A stretch of DNA of 64,000 nucleotides from Deltaproteobacteria bacterium (GTDB lineage Bacteria; Desulfobacterota; Desulfomonilia; UBA1062). Positions 25,167-34,477 of this stretch are shown here, in pieces. Below the pieces are notes generated by a model. That model saw nothing but the letters and a program-made list of their open reading frames with translations, made no database searches and was not told the DNA's origin. Positions within the stretch are counted from its first letter, which is position 1. The number at the start of each line of letters is the position of its first letter. The stretch covers positions 89,918-153,917 of the forward strand of contig JAKPPU010000125.1 of NCBI GenBank assembly GCA_029547185.1. The letters run 5' to 3'. Position numbers and translations under genes: made by a program.

Positions 25167-26435
25167 TCACCTCCCTGCGAGGAACGGCCTGAAAGGGCGG
25201 TACAGGGGGTCTCCGATCAGCACCATCTGCCATGACCAGAAGGGATTCGAGACGGTGTAGGACTCGACGAGGGTGCCTCCGTTGAGGAGGCAGCCGAAAA
25301 AGACCTCGGGAGAAGGAAAGGACTGGAGATAGGGCTCCGACACAGGCCCGATCGTCGCCGCTATCCCTTTATCGAGCATCTGTCTGCACCAGACAGTGCT
25401 CGCTGACTCCCTGATTGTTCTGCACTCGGCGCTTGCCACGTGGAATCCCACGGACCCCCTGGCCCAGGTGAAGGCATCGATATATTTCGCCAGGCTGTAC
25501 CAGCCGCAGTACAATGCTGCATCCGGCGCTTCGCCCGGTCCGAAGAGGGCATCCCGCTCGTCGACGACGACCGGCATCCTTCCGCTCTTTTTCACGATGG
25601 CGGCAGCACTGTGGATCGCCCTGTCGTAGACCTGGTAGGCCGAGAGGTCCTTGCCCCCTTTGTCCGGCCACCGGGCATCGAAGTATGCCTTGCCGGTCAG
25701 ACCGTGGACCTCTGCAAAAAGGCTGTCGTCGATGATGCGGTACACGGAGGCGGCCGCAGGCCCGTCGAGACGGCATATGGCCATGACCTTGAGCGGCATG
25801 CCGGCAACCTTCTTTCCCCGGAAGCCGGCGTAGTATCTGTTCGGGAGCCACCCTTCGAGCGGGTATGTGTCCTCCCTCACGAGGGCGAGCTCCGAATCGA
25901 CCGAGGCCACCTGCCGCGCCTTGCTCACCCGCGAGATCTCGTTTTCCGTCCTGGCAATATCGTCCTTGATCTCTTTTATCTCCCGGGGGGATCTGCCCGT
26001 TGCAGCCTGCTCTCTCTCCTTGAGCCGTGCAAGCTGCATGTGCAGCTCGCGAAGGCGTATCCTGTCGAAAGGCTCCAGGAGGGGAGGGCTGATGCGCAGA
26101 GGGATTCCGTAGATCAGCACGAGGCAGGAGAATCTGCTCATCGTGGGATCGTTCTTCAAGAGGAAGCTGCGGACCGGTGCGGCGATCTCCCTGTCATAGT
26201 CCTCCCTGCCGACATCTTCTTTCGTGGTGGTTTCTACGACGATCATGTTCTGCCGGGGCACGCGCCGCTTGTCCATGTAGTATCGGGCGATGCTCGACCC
26301 TTCCGGCACCGCCCTGTTCACCACGAGGACGAGCTGATCGGGTCTGACGGCTGCGCCGGCAGGGCAGGCAGGAACGAGGAGCGTCCCCACGACCAGGTAC
26401 AGCGCTGTAAGAAACCGTCCATAACACATGCTCAC
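25167..26435 (-). CDS. TIGR03790 family exported protein
   Basis: 422 residues. The N-terminus is a signal peptide ('FLTALYLVVGTLLVPACPAGA', abbreviated; the Cys could also make it a lipoprotein). 'SIARYYMDKRRVPRQNMIVV', 'LVLIYGIPLRI' and 'NPFWSWQMVLIGDPLYRPF' are signature segments of TIGR03790, a family of secreted proteins of unknown function found in deltaproteobacteria, acidobacteria and planctomycetes. A coiled-coil stretch lies around residues 128-170. The start is GTG at 26435 or ATG at 26429; neither has a clear binding site. Its gene is convergent with cysteine synthase copy 2. Confidence 0.78.
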   Translation of the reverse strand: MSMCYGRFLTALYLVVGTLLVPACPAGAAVRPDQLVLVVNRAVPEGSSIARYYMDKRRVPRQNMIVVETTTKEDVGREDYDREIAAPVRSFLLKNDPTMSRFSCLVLIYGIPLRISPPLLEPFDRIRLRELHMQLARLKEREQAATGRSPREIKEIKDDIARTENEISRVSKARQVASVDSELALVREDTYPLEGWLPNRYYAGFRGKKVAGMPLKVMAICRLDGPAAASVYRIIDDSLFAEVHGLTGKAYFDARWPDKGGKDLSAYQVYDRAIHSAAAIVKKSGRMPVVVDERDALFGPGEAPDAALYCGWYSLAKYIDAFTWARGSVGFHVASAECRTIRESASTVWCRQMLDKGIAATIGPVSEPYLQSFPSPEVFFGCLLNGGTLVESYTVSNPFWSWQMVLIGDPLYRPFRPFLAGR

Positions 26436-26529
26436 GACGGCAAGGATATCACAGATTCGAGCGAGTGGCTATTCATCCTTCTGCAATGGACGGGAGCTTT
26501 CCCGCTTAACTTTACAAAACAGATGATTA

Positions 26530-28506
26530 TCACGCTCCGGTCAGCTTTTTCTGAACCTCCTCCCAGACCTCTTTTACATCCATGCCTTTGAATCCCGGCC
26601 TGCTGAAGTGTTCCTTTCCGAGTTCATAAATGGCTTCGTTGTACGGGGCCTTTATCCTGTTCTGCCTGGCCAGGTTCAGGATATATCCTGTCAGGGAATC
26701 CAGTTCCGAGCTCGTGCCCCCTCGCTGGATGATATCCTGGCTCATGCTGGATATGACCATCTTGGACACATTCTTTTTGAACAGCGGCCTCATGAGCGGA
26801 CGGGGGAGCAGTGCAGCGGCTTTCAGAAGCGACCACGAAGGCATTCCGCCGAGCTTGCACTCGGAGTAGCCTGCCGCCTTCACGATCCGGACGCCTTCAT
26901 ATAATGTATTGGTGAGCAGCCTCTGGAACGTGTCGAAATCGGATAACTCCCTGAACCCATGCCCCACCAGCGTGGTCAGAGAATTGGTGAGGTTCACGAT
27001 GATCTTGGAATGAACAGCATCCTGGAGATGCTCGGTGACAACGGTTTCCACACCCTGGTTGAAGATGTCGGCTATGGTGTTCATTTCAGTCCGCAGGGTG
27101 TTGTCAGGCGTCCCGAGAACGAGAGGTCCTTTTTTCTGGTAGCCGACCGTAACCGGCTGGTCCATCCAGGCGTTGTAGCTGACAATGCAGTAGATCACCC
27201 GTGAAAAGTATTTAGGCAGGATCTTCTGGTTGTCCGTTCCATTGGCCATGGAGACGATGATCACGTCTTCCCGGGCATATTCTCTGATGAGTCTGGCGAC
27301 GGCTTCGAGGCTGTAGTTCTTGACGCCGATGACGATCACATCCATGGACCTGAGCTCGGAAAGATCTTCAATGACTTTGACAGGGACATTCGTCAAGGTC
27401 CCGTTCTTATCGTTTCCCTGATAAAGTGTTATGCCTCCTGTCTTCAGCGCCTCAAGGGTCTTGCCCTGGTCCACAAAATACGTTTCCCTGTGAAATGGAG
27501 CCACCCAGCCTCCCACGGATGCGCCAATAGCACCTGTTCCGAAAAAGGCGATCTTGAGATCCCTTCCCGGCAGTTTCATGCTGGCTTCGTCGGCCAGTTT
27601 GAATCCGCTCACAGTGATGGTCTGAGCCCATTCAGGAGCCAGGGTGTCAGGCAGGTCGAAACACGAGGTCATGTGTTCGGCGTAACGGGTTTGAAAAGGG
27701 GTTTCTTCAATCTCGAGTCTTTTCAGCAGAGGCGCGAAGGAAGAATCGCCCAACTGGATATAGGGACGGGCGGGCTTTGTGCCCTTTTTGAAAAGAAGCT
27801 GCATATTCTTTTTCACGTTGAAGGTTGCCCGAAAATCCGTACGGCTCTTCAGCAGCTTTCCTCCCAGCTGTGAATACAGGCATGAAGAGACATCAAAGGC
27901 GGTTGGAGTACCGTCCATGGGGATGCGCAGGGACAAATAGACAGTGCCGTCATTATCCATTGCCTTGACGATGGTGTCTCCTCCTTCACGGTATATGTCG
28001 ATATCCTGAGTCACCTTGGGGAGGCCCCAGATAGTCCGCCCCCGGATGGTGTTCTCCTTCGATGTGACAGGCATGCCCGCGATGTAGTAGCCGAACCTGC
28101 TGAATTTGTCAGTGACCATGGGCAGGACCGGTACATTGAAGTCGGGGTTGACCATTACCGGTATGGCAATGGCGATCTCATTGTATGGCCGCACCCCCAT
28201 GACGTTCTTGTACTCGTAGCAGGAAAAGGCCACCAATGCGCGCCCCTTGGTCATGCGAACCGGTACGATCTCGGGGCTCAGCTGCTCGGCGACAAGTGCT
28301 GCAGCTTTTTCATAGGAGCACATGAACACGGCGACTGCGCAGGTTACGTCTCCGTAAAATGTGGGAAACAGGTAATCCTTCGTGAGACTTTCATTTATCC
28401 TGAGCGGCTCCGCAGCCTTGCGAAGGGTGAAGCGCTGGTAAAAGTCATCTTTGAACAGGTCCCGGTTGTCCAGCATTTCCTCTGGAATATCCCATGTCGC
28501 TTTCAT
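26530..28506 (-). CDS. Fusion: acetoacetate decarboxylase-like + ketopantoate reductase-like
   Basis: 658 residues. Residues 1-320 resemble the acetoacetate decarboxylase superfamily ('GRTIWGLPKVTQDI' with the active-site Lys; the usual second Lys, which lowers its pKa, is Val). Residues 325-655 are a PanE/ApbA-type Rossmann reductase: 'KIAFFGTGAIGASVGGW', 'DVIVIGVKNYSLEA', 'NGTDNQ', and a C-terminal helical domain with 'SKIIVNLTNSLTTLVG'. ATG follows AAGGAGACACGAC. The two domains would handle a beta-keto or 2-oxo acid in sequence, but the substrate is unknown. The gene is divergent from the liv operon. Confidence 0.8.
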   Translation of the reverse strand: MKATWDIPEEMLDNRDLFKDDFYQRFTLRKAAEPLRINESLTKDYLFPTFYGDVTCAVAVFMCSYEKAAALVAEQLSPEIVPVRMTKGRALVAFSCYEYKNVMGVRPYNEIAIAIPVMVNPDFNVPVLPMVTDKFSRFGYYIAGMPVTSKENTIRGRTIWGLPKVTQDIDIYREGGDTIVKAMDNDGTVYLSLRIPMDGTPTAFDVSSCLYSQLGGKLLKSRTDFRATFNVKKNMQLLFKKGTKPARPYIQLGDSSFAPLLKRLEIEETPFQTRYAEHMTSCFDLPDTLAPEWAQTITVSGFKLADEASMKLPGRDLKIAFFGTGAIGASVGGWVAPFHRETYFVDQGKTLEALKTGGITLYQGNDKNGTLTNVPVKVIEDLSELRSMDVIVIGVKNYSLEAVARLIREYAREDVIIVSMANGTDNQKILPKYFSRVIYCIVSYNAWMDQPVTVGYQKKGPLVLGTPDNTLRTEMNTIADIFNQGVETVVTEHLQDAVHSKIIVNLTNSLTTLVGHGFRELSDFDTFQRLLTNTLYEGVRIVKAAGYSECKLGGMPSWSLLKAAALLPRPLMRPLFKKNVSKMVISSMSQDIIQRGGTSSELDSLTGYILNLARQNRIKAPYNEAIYELGKEHFSRPGFKGMDVKEVWEEVQKKLTGA

Positions 28507-28750
28507 GTCGTGTCTCCTTCCTTCTGGTTCGCTTTCCGTGAATGTCCATGGAAAGTTTTAACATAAATTGCCGGAACAGAGAAGACGCCCTTTATATTAA
28601 TGCAGCAATGGCACGGCCGGGTCTTCGGGTCATGGGGTCCGCACGCCCTGCAAAGGGATATCTCTGCATGAGGGGGACTCGCTCAAGACGGCCCTCTCCC
28701 GGGTTACAAGGCCATATTCTTCAAGTATTCCCCTTTCAGTGAGAATATCC

Positions 28751-28779
28751 TTGACAGGCACTCCTGAATGAATATATCT
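28751..28779 (+). promoter_or_regulatory. Sigma-70 promoter for the liv operon
   Basis: TTGACA at 28751-28756 and ATATCT (or TATATC one base earlier) 16-17 bases downstream. It is in the 438-base divergent gap, 166 bases before livJ. Apart from this and the palindrome at 28803, nothing else in 28507-28944 is supported. Confidence 0.45.
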
Positions 28780-28802
28780 TAACAGCTTGAAAACACATCA
28801 TT

Positions 28803-28818
28803 TTCAATAAACATTGAA
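28803..28818. promoter_or_regulatory. Palindromic operator candidate before livJ
   Basis: TTCAAT, four bases, ATTGAA: a perfect 6-base inverted repeat flanked by further A/T symmetry. It lies just downstream of the predicted liv promoter start site, a repressor position. Confidence 0.4.
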
Positions 28819-28944
28819 GAAAATAAACGGGGTAAGTCCAACGTTACACACCGGTTCTACATGACAGACACATCATCTCCGGAGCTTATGTATCCTCGGA
28901 GAACAGGATCAAGGAATAAAAAACCAACGGGCAAGGAGATAGGG

Positions 28945-30093
28945 ATGAAAAAGCGTGTGATACTGTTCTGTTCATTGTTTCTCGTATTGGCGTTCAGCAC
29001 CGCGTTTGCCGCCAAAGACACCGTGGTCATCGGCCTCCAGGGACCGATTACCGGGGCCTGGGCCTATGAAGGCCAGATGGCGAAGCAATCCTGCGAGATA
29101 GCGGCCGACCTCATCAACAAAAAGGGCGGCATCCTGGGCGGGAAGAAGATCGTGCTCAAGGTGGTGGACGATGCCGGAGAGCCCAAGTCCGGGGCTCTGG
29201 CCGCCCAGAAGCTCGTCACGCAGAAGGACGTAGTCGCTGTGGTCTCCACCTACGGCTCCTCGGTGTGCGAGCCTGCCTCGAACATCTATGAGAAGTTCAA
29301 GAAGGTGAACATCGGCTACGGCGTGACTGCGGTGAGGCTTACCCAGAGAAACCTGAAATACTTCTTCCGCACCTGCGGCCGCGACGACTCCCAGGGCAAG
29401 TTCTTTGCCGACTACGTGCCGAAGAAGTTCGGCGCAAAGAACATCGCCATCATGCACGACAACACTGCCTTCGGCAAGGGCCTGGCCGAGGACACCAAGG
29501 CCGCACTTGCCCCCATGGTGAAGGCCGGCAAGCTCAAGATCGTCTACTACGATGCCATCACCCCGGGCGAGAAAGATTTCCGCGTGCCGCTGACCACTCT
29601 CCGCGAGGCCAAGCCCGACGTCTGGTACTTCACGGGCTACTTCGCCGAGGCGGCGCTGCTGGTGAGCCAGGCGCGCGATATCGGCATCACCTGCCCGTTC
29701 GTGGGCGGAAATGCGGCAATCAACGACGAGTTCGTCAAGATCGCGGGGCTCAAGGTCGCCAAGGGCTGCTACATGACGAACGAGCCGCTTCCCGGCGATC
29801 TGCCCTATCCCATGGCCAAGGAGTTCCTTGCCGCCTATAAGAACAAGTTCGGCAACATCCCCTCGAGCCCATGGCCCATCTATGCGGCCGATGCGCTGAA
29901 CGTCATCGCCTATGCAGTGGACAAGTCCGGCACCACCGATCCGGCCAAGCTCGCCGCCTACCTGCGCGACAAGGTGAACGGAGCTCCCGGCATCACAGGA
30001 CCTATCGGATTTACCGCGCAGGGAGACCGGGAGGGCGTGCCGTTTTACCTGTACACGGTAGATGCCTCGGGCAAGATAGTGATATCCAAGTAG
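28945..30093 (+). CDS. livJ: Branched-chain amino acid ABC transporter, substrate-binding protein
   Basis: 382 residues. A signal peptide ending FSTAFA precedes 'VVIGLQGPITGAWAYEGQMAK' (abbreviated), and 'DDAGEPKSGALAAQKLV' and 'FRTCGRDDSQGKFFADY' fit the Leu/Ile/Val- or amide-binding family of periplasmic proteins (type I fold). ATG at 28945 follows AAGGAGATAGG; the upstream frame lacks a signal at its start. It is the first gene of the five-gene liv operon. Substrate could be leucine-type amino acids, amides, or aromatic/organic acids. Confidence 0.92.
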   Translation: MKKRVILFCSLFLVLAFSTAFAAKDTVVIGLQGPITGAWAYEGQMAKQSCEIAADLINKKGGILGGKKIVLKVVDDAGEPKSGALAAQKLVTQKDVVAVVSTYGSSVCEPASNIYEKFKKVNIGYGVTAVRLTQRNLKYFFRTCGRDDSQGKFFADYVPKKFGAKNIAIMHDNTAFGKGLAEDTKAALAPMVKAGKLKIVYYDAITPGEKDFRVPLTTLREAKPDVWYFTGYFAEAALLVSQARDIGITCPFVGGNAAINDEFVKIAGLKVAKGCYMTNEPLPGDLPYPMAKEFLAAYKNKFGNIPSSPWPIYAADALNVIAYAVDKSGTTDPAKLAAYLRDKVNGAPGITGPIGFTAQGDREGVPFYLYTVDASGKIVISK

Positions 30094-30127
30094 TGCAGGG
30101 CACACACACCGCAGCACGAGGACGCGC

Positions 30128-31039
30128 GTGGAGATAATCCTTGAGCAGGTCATCAACGGGCTGACGATCGGCTCGTTCTATGCACTCATCGCCCTGGGCT
30201 ACTCCATGGTGTACGGGATTTTGAAGCTCATCAACTTCGCCCATGGCGACTTCTTCACCTTCGGGTCCTACATCGGATACACCGTGCTCGTCTTCGGCGC
30301 TGCGGCACTGACCGCCCACTTCGGGCTCTGGGGCGCGCTCACGGCCGCGGTCCTGATCGCCTCCGTGAGCCTCGCATGCATCGGCATCATCGTCGAGCGC
30401 CTCGCTTACCGGCCGGTCTACCCGGCGGGCAGGCTCCCGGCCGTGGTCTCGGCCCTGGGCGCTTCCATCTTCCTGCAGAACGCGATAATGGTGTTCTGGG
30501 GCCCCCGGTTCCAGGCCTATCCGTCCGAACTCATCCCCAATGCCCATCTTCAGCTCGGCAGCATCCACGTCTCTCTCCTGCAGGTCGTCATCCTGGTTAT
30601 GTCCTTCCTGCTCATGGGGCTCTTGTACTTCATCGTGCAGAAAACCACCTTCGGCGCCGCGGTGAGGGCCACGGCTCACGACCGGAAGACCGCCTCCCTC
30701 ATGGGGATCAATATCGGCAAGGTGATCTTCTTCGTGTTTACCTTAGGCCCGGCTCTGGGGGCCATGACGGGCATTATGGTGGGCATGTACTACCGCCAGA
30801 TCAGCTTCACCATGGGCTGGAACTACGGCCTGAAGGCCTTTACCGCGTCGGTGCTGGGCGGCATCGGCAATATCCCGGGGGCCATGGTGGGGGGCCTCAT
30901 TCTGGGAGTCCTCGAAATGCTGGGGGCTGCGTACATCTCGGCTGCCTGGAAGGACGTGTTCGTGTTCATGATCCTCATCCTCGTGCTCATCTTCCGGCCC
31001 ACGGGCATCCTCGGGGAAAAAACGGCGGAAAAGGTTTAA
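30128..31039 (+). CDS. livH: Branched-chain amino acid ABC transporter permease LivH
   Basis: 303 residues, polytopic. 'EQVINGLTIGSFYALIALGYSM' (abbreviated), 'INFAHGDFFTFGSYIG', and 'GAMTGIMVGMYY' are LivH landmarks. The start is GTG at 30128 with GAGGA upstream. It forms a heterodimer with LivM in the inner membrane. The 34-base gap from livJ and short gap to livM support one operon. Confidence 0.92.
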   Translation: MEIILEQVINGLTIGSFYALIALGYSMVYGILKLINFAHGDFFTFGSYIGYTVLVFGAAALTAHFGLWGALTAAVLIASVSLACIGIIVERLAYRPVYPAGRLPAVVSALGASIFLQNAIMVFWGPRFQAYPSELIPNAHLQLGSIHVSLLQVVILVMSFLLMGLLYFIVQKTTFGAAVRATAHDRKTASLMGINIGKVIFFVFTLGPALGAMTGIMVGMYYRQISFTMGWNYGLKAFTASVLGGIGNIPGAMVGGLILGVLEMLGAAYISAAWKDVFVFMILILVLIFRPTGILGEKTAEKV

Positions 31040-31044
31040 ACGGC

Positions 31045-32037
31045 ATGGAACAGGCGTCCCGCATCGAAAAGATCATGGCTCAAGAGCCTCTGCGCGTGTC
31101 GCTCGTGGTGGCGGCCTTCCTGGTTTACCCGTTCCTGGTGAGCGACTACTTCATCGATATCGCGATTTTCTTCGGAATCTATGCACTCCTGGGCCTGAGC
31201 CTCAACATCGTTCTCGGCGAGGTGGGGCTCTTCGACCTCGGTCATGCAGGCTTCTATGCCATCGGGGCCTACACCACCGCGATCCTGAATACGAAATTCG
31301 GGATCCCCATCCTCGTGCTTATCCCATTGAGCGCCCTGGCCGCGGCCCTGTTTGCCTACATCGTATTCTCACCGGTCATCCACCTGCAGGGCGACTACCT
31401 CCTCATCGTTACCCTGGGTCTGGGAGAGATTATCCGGCAGGCCCTCATCAACAACCCCTTCGACCTCACCGGAGGCCCGAACGGGGTGTTCGGCATCGAT
31501 TTCCCCTCCTTCGGGCCTCTGGTCGTGGATTCGTCCATCGAGTATTACTTTCTCATCTGGATCATCGTGGGCTTGAGCATCATAGGCCTCACGAGCCTGC
31601 AGCATTCGCGGATCGGCCGGGCATGGAACTACATCCGCGAGGACGAGACCGCGGCGAACGCGAGCGGCATCGACTCAAGGAAGTACAAGCTGCTGGCCTT
31701 CGTGCTCGGGGCCGCGCTCGCGGGGGTCGCCGGCAACGTGTATGCGAGCAAGCTCATGTGCGTGTCGCCGGAGAGCTTCACCTTCTGGGAGTCGTGCCTG
31801 ATGTTCTGCATCGTCCTCATCGGCGGCATGGGATCCATCCCGGGCGTACTCATCGGCGCGGCCTTTATCAGCCTGTTTCCAGAGATCTTCCGACCCTTTG
31901 CCATGTACCGAATGCTCATCTTCGGCTCGGCCATGATCCTCATGATGATGTTCCGTCCAGGCGGGGTCTGGCCGAGAAAGCGGGGCGCGGTAGAATTCCG
32001 CTCCCTGCTCGATGACACGGGGAGGTCCGATGCATAG
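31045..32037 (+). CDS. livM: Branched-chain amino acid ABC transporter permease LivM
   Basis: 330 residues, polytopic. 'LGLSLNIVLGEVGLFDLGHAGF' (abbreviated), 'LQGDYLLIVTLGLGEIIR' and 'RAWNYIREDETAANASGI' are typical of LivM. It starts 5 bases after livH and its last bases overlap livG by 8, so translation is likely coupled. The upstream open frame has no relation to this family; ATG at 31045 gives the normal length. Confidence 0.92.
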   Translation: MEQASRIEKIMAQEPLRVSLVVAAFLVYPFLVSDYFIDIAIFFGIYALLGLSLNIVLGEVGLFDLGHAGFYAIGAYTTAILNTKFGIPILVLIPLSALAAALFAYIVFSPVIHLQGDYLLIVTLGLGEIIRQALINNPFDLTGGPNGVFGIDFPSFGPLVVDSSIEYYFLIWIIVGLSIIGLTSLQHSRIGRAWNYIREDETAANASGIDSRKYKLLAFVLGAALAGVAGNVYASKLMCVSPESFTFWESCLMFCIVLIGGMGSIPGVLIGAAFISLFPEIFRPFAMYRMLIFGSAMILMMMFRPGGVWPRKRGAVEFRSLLDDTGRSDA

Positions 32038-32851
32038 CGGGAGAAGGCATTCCTCGGGCGAGGTCGTGCTGGAGACGAAAGGCCTTACGAAGATTTTCGG
32101 CGGGCTTATCGCGGTAAACGACTTCAACCTCAAGGTGTACAAGGGAGAGATCCTGAGCCTCATCGGACCCAACGGCGCGGGCAAGACAACGGTGTTCAAC
32201 GTAGTCACCGGAATCTACCGCCCGGAAGAAGGACAGGTGCTGTTCAAGGGCAGGGATATAACGGGCTGCAAGCCCCACCGCATAATCTCCTACGGAATCG
32301 CGAGGACCTTCCAGAACATCCGCCTGTTCCCGGACATGACCTGTCTGGAAAACGTCATGGCAGGGAGGCACTGCCGGAGCTCCTCGGGCCTTTTCTCCTC
32401 GATATTCAAAACGCGCAGGCAGCGTGCAGAGGAAAGGGACATCCGCGGGATCTCAGAGCGGAGACTGGAGCAGGTGAGCCTTTCGAGGTTCAGAGACGAG
32501 CTTGCGAAGAATATCGCCTACGGCTCGCAGCGCATGCTCGAGATCGCCCGGGCGCTCGCCTCGGAGCCCGACCTGCTCGTGCTCGACGAGCCGAGCAGCG
32601 GGCTCAACCCCCGGGAGACCGAGGACCTCATGGCCTTCCTGAAAAACCTTATCCGGGAAGAAGACGTGACGATCCTGCTCATCGAGCACGATATGAACAT
32701 GGTCATGGGCATATCTGACTGGGTCGTGGTCCTGGACGGCGGACGAAAGATCGCGGAAGGCACGCCCGAAGCCGTGTACGCAGACCCGCACGTGATCGAG
32801 GCCTACCTGGGCAAGGAAGATGAGGACACCGGATATGGCGCCTCTGCTTGA
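32030..32851 (+). CDS. livG: Branched-chain amino acid ABC transporter ATP-binding protein LivG
   Basis: 273 residues. Walker A 'GPNGAGKTT', Q-loop in 'IARTFQNIRLFPDMT', signature region 'AYGSQRMLEIARAL' (LivG-type, degenerate LSGGQ), Walker B 'LLVLDEPSSGLNP' and switch 'LLIEHDMNMVM'. ATG at 32030 follows GGAGG by 5 bases; the earlier in-frame ATG lacks this. It overlaps livM by 8 bases. Confidence 0.93.
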   Translation: MHSGRRHSSGEVVLETKGLTKIFGGLIAVNDFNLKVYKGEILSLIGPNGAGKTTVFNVVTGIYRPEEGQVLFKGRDITGCKPHRIISYGIARTFQNIRLFPDMTCLENVMAGRHCRSSSGLFSSIFKTRRQRAEERDIRGISERRLEQVSLSRFRDELAKNIAYGSQRMLEIARALASEPDLLVLDEPSSGLNPRETEDLMAFLKNLIREEDVTILLIEHDMNMVMGISDWVVVLDGGRKIAEGTPEAVYADPHVIEAYLGKEDEDTGYGASA

Positions 32852-33584
32852 TATTACGGGGCTCTGTGTCTCCTATGGCGGGATCAGGGCGCTTGACGGC
32901 ATCGCGGTTCACCTCGACCAGGGCGAGATCGTGACCGTTCTCGGTGCAAACGGTGCCGGCAAATCGACCCTGCTTCAGGCCGTAGCCGGGCTCGTACCCA
33001 TCGGAGAGGGTTTCATTACCCTCAATGGCGAGAGATTAAACCAGACGCCTGCCCACGAGATCGTCCGCAAAGGAATCTCGCTTTCACCCGAAGGCCGCCG
33101 GGTGTTCCCCACGCTCACCGTTGAGGAGAACCTCAACCTGGGAGCCTACACGCGCCGGGAGCAAAAGGTCGAGGTACTGAAGGCCAAGGACAGGGTCTTT
33201 ACCCTCTTTCCAATCCTTAAAGAGAGGAAGAGGCAGCTTGCCGGCACGCTTTCCGGCGGAGAGCAGCAGATGCTGGCCATCGGCAGGGCCCTCATGAGCG
33301 AGCCCCGGGTGCTGCTTCTGGACGAGCCGTCGCTCGGACTGGCCCCCATCCTCGTCAAGCAGATCTTCGACATCATCTCAGAGATCAACATCCAGGGCAC
33401 CTCGATCCTGCTGGTCGAGCAGAACGCCCACAAGGCCCTTGCCATAGCCTCCCGGGGCTATGTGCTGGAAAACGGACGCATTGCCGCCTCGGGTCTATCC
33501 GGCGACCTCAAGTCCGACCCCAAGATTCGCGAGGCCTACCTCGGCGGCTCAGCCCTGAAGAAGATGCATGGGGTCATGTCTTGA
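32835..33584 (+). CDS. livF: Branched-chain amino acid ABC transporter ATP-binding protein LivF
   Basis: 249 residues. Walker A 'GANGAGKST', 'GISLSPEGRRVFPTLTVEENL' (abbreviated), signature 'LSGGEQQMLAIGRAL', Walker B 'VLLLDEPSLGLAP' and 'VEQNAHKAL' are LivF hallmarks. It overlaps livG by 17 bases. A start at ATG 32820 is also possible; 32835 has GAGG about 9 bases upstream and matches family length. After its stop the same frame stays open for 42 codons (33585-33713) without a convincing start. Confidence 0.93.
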   Translation: MAPLLDITGLCVSYGGIRALDGIAVHLDQGEIVTVLGANGAGKSTLLQAVAGLVPIGEGFITLNGERLNQTPAHEIVRKGISLSPEGRRVFPTLTVEENLNLGAYTRREQKVEVLKAKDRVFTLFPILKERKRQLAGTLSGGEQQMLAIGRALMSEPRVLLLDEPSLGLAPILVKQIFDIISEINIQGTSILLVEQNAHKALAIASRGYVLENGRIAASGLSGDLKSDPKIREAYLGGSALKKMHGVMS

Positions 33585-33904
33585 AATCTCAGTTTCGCCG
33601 TCTTCCTTCATATTACCTTGCTGCAGCTTGGGATGCTCCTGTCAGCAGCCCTGCCCATGAAGACCCTGAACACACATGAGCTTATCAACCTGGTCATGCG
33701 GAGAGAAATTTAAAAGCCATCAAGCCGGACGGACGTCTATTGAGAAATGCTCATTATGGTTCCACATCTTACATTCCTTATCATCTGTATATTCAAATGA
33801 GAGATCATAACCGGTTTTGTATAACTTTAAAGAAATTGATTTATTACTATCCTGAATGTAGTCTCATAGAGCCTTAATGAATCACCAAAGAAATTCATCA
33901 CATT
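33585..33904. other. Intergenic 320 bp, AT-rich
   Basis: No gene supported. The first 130 bases stay open in the livF frame ('LGMLLSAALPMKTLNTHELI', ending at TAA 33713); the remainder is AT-rich with many stops. It probably holds decayed coding sequence and a promoter for what follows. Confidence 0.35.
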
Positions 33905-34468
33905 TTGAGAGGATTGGTTATATGGGTACTTTCCAAAGGCCAAGGCATCGGTGACATCGACCTGGGCGTGCGATATAAGATCCTGGACAGGGCATTCGGC
34001 ATCGTCTCCGGTCAGGCCCTCGTCAAGATCCCGGGAGGATACGGCAAGACCGATCCGCTTCCCCTCGGAAGCGGCCAGTACGATTACGAGCTGAAGCTCC
34101 TCTATGGACGGTCCCTCTATCCCGTGATACCCGGTTACTGCAATGCAGAGATCGGCTATCGCTGGCGGGTTGGCGACCCATCGGACGAGATCCGCTACCT
34201 GCTGGAGCTCGGCATCGATATAACAAAGAATATCTATACCCGGGCCAAGCTCGACGGTATCCGCAGCAGGGAAAACGGAAAGAAATACGACAGCAGCGGC
34301 AACCCGACAGCCACGAACAATTTCGACCTCGGCAAGCTGGATCTCGCGGTTGGGTGGAAGGTATCGTCTACGTGGGGCGTGGAGGCATCTTACGTGCCTT
34401 CGCTGTATGGAAAGAACACCTCGGTCGGCGTCACATACTCTCTCGGCGTATATTTAAAAACCCCGTGA
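33905..34468 (+). pseudogene. 5'-truncated outer-membrane beta-barrel gene
   Basis: The protein-like sequence begins abruptly at 'GQGIGDIDLGVRYKILD' and continues with 'ALVKIPGGYGKTDPLPLGSGQYD' (abbreviated) and a C-terminal strand 'SVGVTYSLGVYLKTP', typical of the outer-membrane proteins related to the phenol-degradation MetA/'transporter' barrels. A signal peptide and the first 60-100 residues are absent; the frame is closed by TGA at 33878, and only a TTG (33905) is available as a start. The remaining 180 residues cannot reach the outer membrane. A frameshift joins ATG 33921 to another frame that stops after 10 codons. I treat it as a remnant. Confidence 0.55.
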
Positions 34469-34477
34469 GATCGAATC

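Noticed and set aside
28972..30156. Minus-strand frame of 394 codons opposite livJ
   Set aside because: Composition is typical of an antisense shadow and the plus strand has a complete, well-supported livJ.
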